64,000 bases of DNA, from contig JAGTJL010000019.1 in the NCBI GenBank assembly GCA_020746875.1, positions 310,001 to 374,000 on the forward strand, in the 5' to 3' direction. Position numbers and translations under genes: made by a program. The notes beneath the pieces were generated by a model, which had not been told where the DNA came from, searched no databases, and worked only from the letters and a program-made list of their open reading frames with translations. Source of the stretch: Rhexocercosporidium sp. MPI-PUGE-AT-0058 (taxonomy: Eukaryota; Ascomycota; Leotiomycetes; Helotiales). How positions within the stretch are numbered: position 1 is the stretch's first letter; every line of letters starts with the position of its first letter. This document shows positions 58,248-64,000 of the stretch, piece by piece.

Positions 58248-59572
58248 ATGGCAACTCTCGATGGAGGCCAGCATGATGCTTTGCTACTATTGAAACAATC
58301 AATAGCAGCTGGTAGCTCCATCATCCCAACAACCACAGCGGATGCATCTTCAGCCTCTGCAGTAGATCTCAGCCTAGCCAGGGCAACCTTCCTTCACTTC
58401 TCGTCGCCAGCCCAGGTCTCGATTCCGCTCACAACTCCGACTCGTTTCTTCTCCTCCGACAAACCAGTTGACCTACGAAGCATCTTCTTTGCATGGGAGA
58501 AACGTGAGACTGCGATCCCAGAATACAATGGCGCGGCTCAAGAGTTGAACGTGGAGCTTGCAGCTGAAGGCGGTGCTGGAGGGCAGGTGCAGAATTTGGC
58601 TTTCGTCGAACGACTAGACTTGATCACCTGGTTGGAGGGCGCTTCGGAGGAGTCTGAGTATATCAAGTCCCTGGCATCAGATACATCGAGTGCGGCGGCC
58701 TCGGCGCAAGTTGCATCTGGAGTCAAGGGTGGTATTGTACCAGTCACGAGTGGTGCCCAGGGTCGTCAGGGCAAGACGATTGATCCTCGACTGGTAGAAA
58801 TCTACAATGGGGAGAGACGGATGGGAGATCGGAACAGTGTGCTTCGGGGCATCAAACCTACGGTATGGTCTGATGGGGGCATATAGATAACAGCTCTGAC
58901 TTTCTCTAGGATTTCTCTCATGTTCGCAAGCTCGCAGCACCCTTCAACGCGCGCAAGGCTGCACAGGCAGCAGCAGCAGCATCAGCAAACAATCCCACAC
59001 TGGCGCATAATCCCAAAGCTCCTGTCCGACGTCCCGATCCTATCATCCTACTTTCACCATCCGCCTCGTCTCTTCTCCGCTTGTCGAACATCAAAGCTTT
59101 CCTCGAGAACGGCATGTATGTACCACCCGAATCCGTCAGCGCATCTTCCAGCTCCTCCTCGACACTTCTTCATACCCAGCGCCTCATCACTTCTATCGAC
59201 GCTAACCGTCCTATTCGATTCATTCTGGTGGACACCCCCGAGCAGTTCAAGCCGGAATATTGGAACAGAGTTGTGGCGGTATTCACGACCGGGCAAGCCT
59301 GGCAGTTCAAGACCTACAAGTGGCAGCAACCCACAGAGTTGTTCAAGCACACGCTGGGTATTTACGTTGGATGGAGAGGAGACCAACCCCCTGATACTGT
59401 CAAGGGATGGGGACGAGGTGTATTCTCTACTCAGGTTGACAAGTACAGTGCTGGCGCACCACCGGCGAGTAGATGGCGAGACCGAGAGGTGGTAGAGAGC
59501 ATTTGGAAGGGAATTGAGGACAATATGAGACAAAAGGGCTGGCGGAGGGATTCAGGACCTATGAACATTTGA
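58248..59572 (+). CDS. cdc73: Paf1 complex subunit Cdc73 (parafibromin homologue)
   Basis: Cdc73 is part of the Paf1 complex, which travels with RNA polymerase II and supports histone modification and elongation in the nucleus. Two exons (58248-58862, 58910-59572) give 425 residues. The N-terminal region matches Cdc73 (TRFFSSDKPVDLRSIFFAWE; VERLDLITWLEGASEESEYI; RKxRNSVLRGIKPTDFSHVR-like sequence GDRNSVLRGIKPT|DFSHVR). The Ras-like C-terminal domain is intact (PIILLSPSASSLLRLSNIKA, RFILVDTPEQFKPEYWNRVV, AWQFKTYKWQQPTELFKHTL, GIYVGWRGDQ). The single intron is 47 bp in phase 0. An alanine/glutamine codon run CAGCAGCAGCAGCAT near 58967 encodes a poly-Ala stretch. Confidence 0.95.
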
Positions 59573-60970
59573 GCGGATTCGGCATTGGAGCGATATAGCA
59601 TCTCTGGATGGCGTTTGGGGTTATTAGGTGTTTGTAGCAATAGTGACGGATGATTTGGAGAGGGACGTGGTCCAGGGTGCTATAAGAGTCAAATTTGATA
59701 TCTAGATATACAAGCTCTTAGCTTGTCACATTGCCCTACCCGAGTGTTTTTGCATCTTGACTTCTCTTGTGGTGCCTCTTGACTTGACTGCTGGACATTT
59801 GTCGTTGGCTTTAAACCCGCGAACGACATGAACACCTTTTTTGGGTATTTTCGTTCAAAGAATGCAACTACTGTCGGGGCATCTGGAACGAGTGAGCTTC
59901 ACTTCATCTTCTGGCTGTTTATATTGCCTTGGTGGTCGACAACCCATCAGAGACAGATGGTCTAGACTAAACCTCTAGATCATGAAAATATTGAGGAGTA
60001 CCTATACGACGTCTGCGTCCCAAATAAGGACCGAGAGTACATCGAGATTGTCTCAAGCAGCCGGAGCAGTTTATGCAGGGACTTTTCTCAAACGGGAGAA
60101 AATATCTCAACGGAAGAGCATTTTGCCATCCAAGACAACACACTCCTGGCAGTCTGCACCCAAGGGACTTGCATAGAAGTTTTTATTTTATTTTAAAAAA
60201 AAAAGGCCCTTTGCCGTAGAACCACTAGTGTTTTGAAGTTTACTCTTACTTGGCTGCTACTTTGTGTCTAGGATCGGCAATGCACTGCAACAAACTATCT
60301 ATGCAATAGTGAAGTCATCCCGACGAACCTTCCCCTTTGCACAGGCTCGCAACGAGGTGTTCGGTTCTAGATCCTGCAGGCTCCCTTGACGAAGTCTATG
60401 TATCCATACAGCTCTCACTTGAGATGCTGGCTAGGCTCTCGAACAGAGGATGCCGGGTGCTCAATCCTGACATCCGTAGAGGTGCACTTGCAGTTGCGGA
60501 TGAAGCAGAGGTTCCTGGAAAGCAATCGGTCTGAGATTGGAGGCATGAGCCATCCCGGCTGTGTAACGCAAACGCTCGCTCAGCAAAAATTTATTCCAAA
60601 GCCACCAAAGCCACGAGAGCTGCAAGGCACTTCCACGCGATGATACACCACCTCGGGTTTATCGGTAGGGTAACATCACACACTCATCGCCACTCCCGCT
60701 GCCTCTCGAACTCAAAACCTCGTGGCATGAGTTCCCACGACGACGCATGCGGGAAGGAGACGGAACGAGGAGCACACTGCAGTCTGTGGTGACGCCCTTG
60801 TGTGATGCAGTGGGAAGACGGCAGCGGCGATGACCCTTCCCGGCGGAGGTTCTTGGGATTTATCTTGCATTCGGGGATGTGCTCGAATTCGAGGGAAAAC
60901 AACAGAATCAGAGACGACAAGCGAATGAAAGGATTGTGCAAAATCAGCCCTGTTGCCTGTTGCTAAGTAA

Positions 60971-60997
60971 CACCCCCCCACCCCCGCCCCCACCCCC
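60971..60997. repeat. C-rich homopolymer-like tract
   Basis: Runs of seven, five, four and five C separated by A or G. The complementary strand could form a G-quadruplex. Confidence 0.8.
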
Positions 60998-62330
60998 GAT
61001 TGTTGGGAAAGAAGAAGCAAGGCTACGGAGATAAGGCACAAATATCAGCACATGGTGACAGCGCGAGGTTAGGAATGGCTCGTTGTGGCTTGCACGAGGC
61101 TGCAAAGAAGACAAAGAAAGCAAAGGGCAGAGAGGGAACCGAGGGAAAATGTCCCCGAGTCCAAACACTACCTAGACAAATCATCCTAAAGCAACGTCTA
61201 GAAAGAAAGTCATACGTCCGTAATGATGTTTTTGAGGCCCAAATCTCCGACCACAACGCCAAATCCGGGCCGCCGGTCAGAAACAGCAAACGTGGCGGGT
61301 GGATCAAACACATCTTGGGTGAGAGCGAGATTGGGCTTGTTTGATTTGCCTGCCCTGCCTTCTGCCTTTGAGCGGCGCAGCTGCAGATGCATGTTTCTGG
61401 GAAGCGGAGAATAATAGGGGGTAAATTGGGGAATTTGGAACGATGAAACCTTCTGGAAGCGCTTAGGAACGATCGATGGTGGAAGGCAAAGAAGGAAATG
61501 ATGCATTGGAAAGGCTTGCTGGGTGGAGATAAGTAGATGAATTAACGAGTCGGCAGCGAATTGATGAACCCGACGATGATCATGCATGTTCCTTCCTCAT
61601 TCAGAACTCGTAACGGTTTGCCCGAAGCAACCAGCAACCAGCATCCAGCATCCAGCATCTCGGCTTGAGAGCAATGCGGGTTATGGTTGGTGGGAGAGGC
61701 GTTGGGAAATGGAGTTGTCCTTTGCTCGGAGATTGCGACTACAGGATGGTGCGAGGTTGAGTTTGTGATTTGTTGATGTACCAATCTTGTGGGTATGTAC
61801 AGTATGCAAGTCCCGAGATGCAAGCAAGGGTGCCACCACTCCCGCCCTTCTGGAAGGTCGATAGAACGAGTCTATTTCTTCGCCCCCTCCAGCAGGTCGG
61901 ACTCGTTTAGCCTTTTGATGAGATTGGGAAACCGAGCATGGACGGCATGGCATGGCATGGATGGAGTATTTGAGTGCAGCTGTGAGGACTTTGGTGAAGG
62001 CGGAACGCCGACTTCAATTGGCTAACGTATCAAGGGGGTTTGATTACTGCGTACGATGGGGGCTTTTTTTTTTGCAAGGAGTTGGCTCGAGGAATGGTTG
62101 GTAACTGAGATGTTTCAGCATCCCCTGATGCTTTTATTATGGTGTTGTGTGCTTGCAGCGCTGTAAGGAGAACGTTTTGGGTAAATGCTTTGCAGGAGCA
62201 GGAGAGGAGCAGTATTGCTGGCATTGTGAAATGAGGTCATGTTAGGGCCAGGGTAGGGCAGGGCCGAGATGTGACATATCGGATGTAGCAGGCCGGTAAG
62301 GGTAAAAGGGTTGGGTAAGGACTAAGGAAA

Positions 62331-62351
62331 GGAGAGGAGAGGAGAGGAGAG
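62331..62351. repeat. GGAGA pentanucleotide microsatellite
   Basis: Four tandem GGAGA units on the plus strand (purine tract). Confidence 0.85.
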
Positions 62352-62631
62352 GGCTGGCTCGACGCTGGCTAGGTAGGCTGCTGCGATGCATGGCTGCGGC
62401 ACCCGTTTGCCATGCCATACACACACCGTCCATCCATCCATCCATTCATGCATGCCATGTGAGAAAGCAAGGAGAAACGCGTCTCCAGCAGCCAGCAGCC
62501 AGACCAGCCCCGCCAGTTGACGAGGGCACACGTGGATTCGAGGACACGTGGGAGAGAGGGAGGGAGGGAGTGAAAGGACATGGAAACGGCGATTTGGGAT
62601 GGAGGTTTCAAGTCCTCTCTCATCCGTCCTC

Positions 62632-62664
62632 TTACAGTACAGTACAGTACAGTACAGTACAGTA
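62632..62664. repeat. CAGTA pentanucleotide microsatellite
   Basis: Six perfect CAGTA units followed by ATTACTG, giving an imperfect palindrome at its right end. Confidence 0.9.
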
Positions 62665-64000
62665 ATTACTGGTGGCCATGGGCGATCTTTCAGCTTCCTT
62701 GCCCTGTCTGCTCCTTTCCCTTCTGATAGATCTAGTCAGTACCGTTCTCCTTCTTGCTTCATCTCGTGTCATTCCCCTTCCCCCTGTCTTTAGGCTCCCC
62801 TTCTCCGATCTTGCACTGGCACCTCTTATGTCCGAAAAAGTGGACAGGACTGGAATATCAACACCACACACCTTTCGAATATATTATTTATTTCCTGCGC
62901 CCGCAAGTGCCGAGCATGTCCCTGCATCTTTATCTTTTTCGGCCGATCTCGCATCCCATCGGAGAAGATCATCCTCAGACCAACCACGGTCAGTGCCTGC
63001 CAGCTCTTGCATTAACGACAGGGAGGGGGTTGAACATAATTTCTCCCAGCATCACGACTTGCGCGGAAAAGGCTAGCAGCAAGCAGCAGCGAGGTGGACC
63101 AATGGACATCCCGGCCTCCCATGTGGTCTGACACCATGAACTGCCAGCCGCACACAACGTGGTCATATCGGAAACATGGGCCACTTTAGTACCCACTCCG
63201 GCTAAAGCTCTGCTAAAGCCATGTGCGCCGCCGCTGCAGTGCGAGAGCGAAGCGGAGAAACGTGGGATCGTTCCCCAGCGCTGCTTTAACGGAGCATGGC
63301 TGGCTAGGGTGAGGCGCGGGTGAATGGGGGGCTTGGACGTGGACATGAAAAGCCCCTCGAATCGACTTCGGCGAATAATGGGAGAGCAGGACAGCAGGAT
63401 CCTCGCTAGCCCTCCTCACACCGCACTTTCAACAACGCACTTTTGCATTTCCATTATTCAATTTGCTCGATTCCTGCCTGTCCTTCGTGAGTTCGTCAGT
63501 CGGCACGGTGCGGACATGCTATTTGGCAACGGTCAGCAGCCGATGCTTCCAAAGTGGAGTGCAGATAACCAACCCACTGGTCGCTGATACGCGGGTGGCC
63601 TCTACTGTAGGCCTCTGTTTTGGCCTCTTAAGATGGTTCGAGTCTGGATGTTGAAAATCTACCCTGCCTCCCTGTATGATTGTGCAGCTTTGAATCCCGG
63701 GCTTGACAAGGAAGCAGAAACGAAATCTAAAGTGAGTAATACAAAAGTCAACATCTCGTTTAACGATTCATGTCGTGTGTCCGCGCCAGCAACAGAAAGG
63801 CGTTTTTATCTGTGGCATTTTTGGATGCCCCCTCCGCCAGCCGGCTTAGCATCCTACCTTGCTTTTCGGCTCTGTGAAGTCGTAGCATGACCCCAATCAA
63901 TTGAGATGCGGATTGTTAGGACTCTGAGCAACCTTCTCTCGGAAGCCGAGCTATTCTTCTCGGCCCTCTCCTTGTGTGTCCAGAGCGGCTGAAGTTACGA

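Larger units (their letters stand above)
59573..64000. other. 4.4-kb gene-poor region rich in simple repeats
   Basis: No gene can be supported up to the window end. ORFs up to 134 codons exist on both strands (for example 62672-63076 plus and 62990-63346 minus) but overlap each other and match nothing I recognise. Landmarks: T/A run 60179-60204, C-rich tract 60971-60997, GGAGA repeat 62331-62351, CATC repeat 62430-62445 and CAGTA repeat 62632-62664. The right part has the GC- and CT-rich texture of a long fungal 5' leader, so a gene starting beyond 64000 may own it. Confidence 0.5.

Noticed and set aside
62672..63076. 134-codon ORF in the right intergenic region
   Set aside because: Ser/Pro/Leu-rich translation of CT-rich DNA with no domain and several overlapping ORFs in other frames.
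63600..63660. tRNA gene suggested by a GGTTCGAGTC B-box-like string
   Set aside because: No matching A box or acceptor-stem pairing can be found at the right distance on either side.

Overview
The window comes from a nuclear chromosome of a filamentous ascomycete (Pezizomycotina). Short GT-AG introns of about 45-130 bp, dense intron-bearing housekeeping genes, an ergosterol gene of the CYP61/ERG5 type, a DASH kinetochore subunit and very AT-rich, stop-riddled retrotransposons with a RIP-like (repeat-induced point mutation) C-to-T/G-to-A pattern all point that way. A class such as Leotiomycetes or Sordariomycetes is only a guess. All exon structures were assembled by hand from protein similarity known from memory and splice-site frames; no alignment was run.

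Region 1 (1-842): the 5' end of a minus-strand LTR retrotransposon (family B) that runs off the left edge. Region 2 (about 0.85-15.5 kb): a gene island with erg5 (sterol C-22 desaturase), a small unknown gene, ask1 (DASH complex), a mitochondrial-type rhodanese, a Yip1-family Golgi membrane protein, the ubiquitin-eL40 fusion, rrn7 (RNA polymerase I initiation factor) and eIF5A. Region 3 (about 15.5-40.1 kb): a gene-free AT-rich block that resolves fully into nested LTR elements. A truncated minus-strand element (C') holds a solo LTR (D), D holds a Ty3/gypsy element (A), A holds two further Ty3/gypsy elements (B and C), and C holds a solo LTR of family B inside its reverse transcriptase. Each insertion except the outermost is bounded by matching 5-bp target-site duplications: AAGCT, CCGAA, GTAAT/ATAAT, AATTA and TAAAT. 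Region 4 (about 40.1-59.6 kb): a second gene island with vps52 (GARP), a gyp8/TBC1D20-like Rab-GAP, a large MMS1_N/CPSF-A-type beta-propeller protein, eIF5B, a conserved fungal protein of unknown function and cdc73 (Paf1 complex). Region 5 (59.6-64 kb): about 4.4 kb without a convincing gene, rich in microsatellites.

The genes are unrelated housekeeping genes (translation, rDNA transcription, secretion, sterol synthesis, mitosis, transcription elongation), not a pathway cluster. The most striking content is the retrotransposon nest, whose insertion order can be read base by base from target-site duplications, and the ubiquitin-eL40 gene, whose start codon is split by an intron and followed by a 7-nt microexon.
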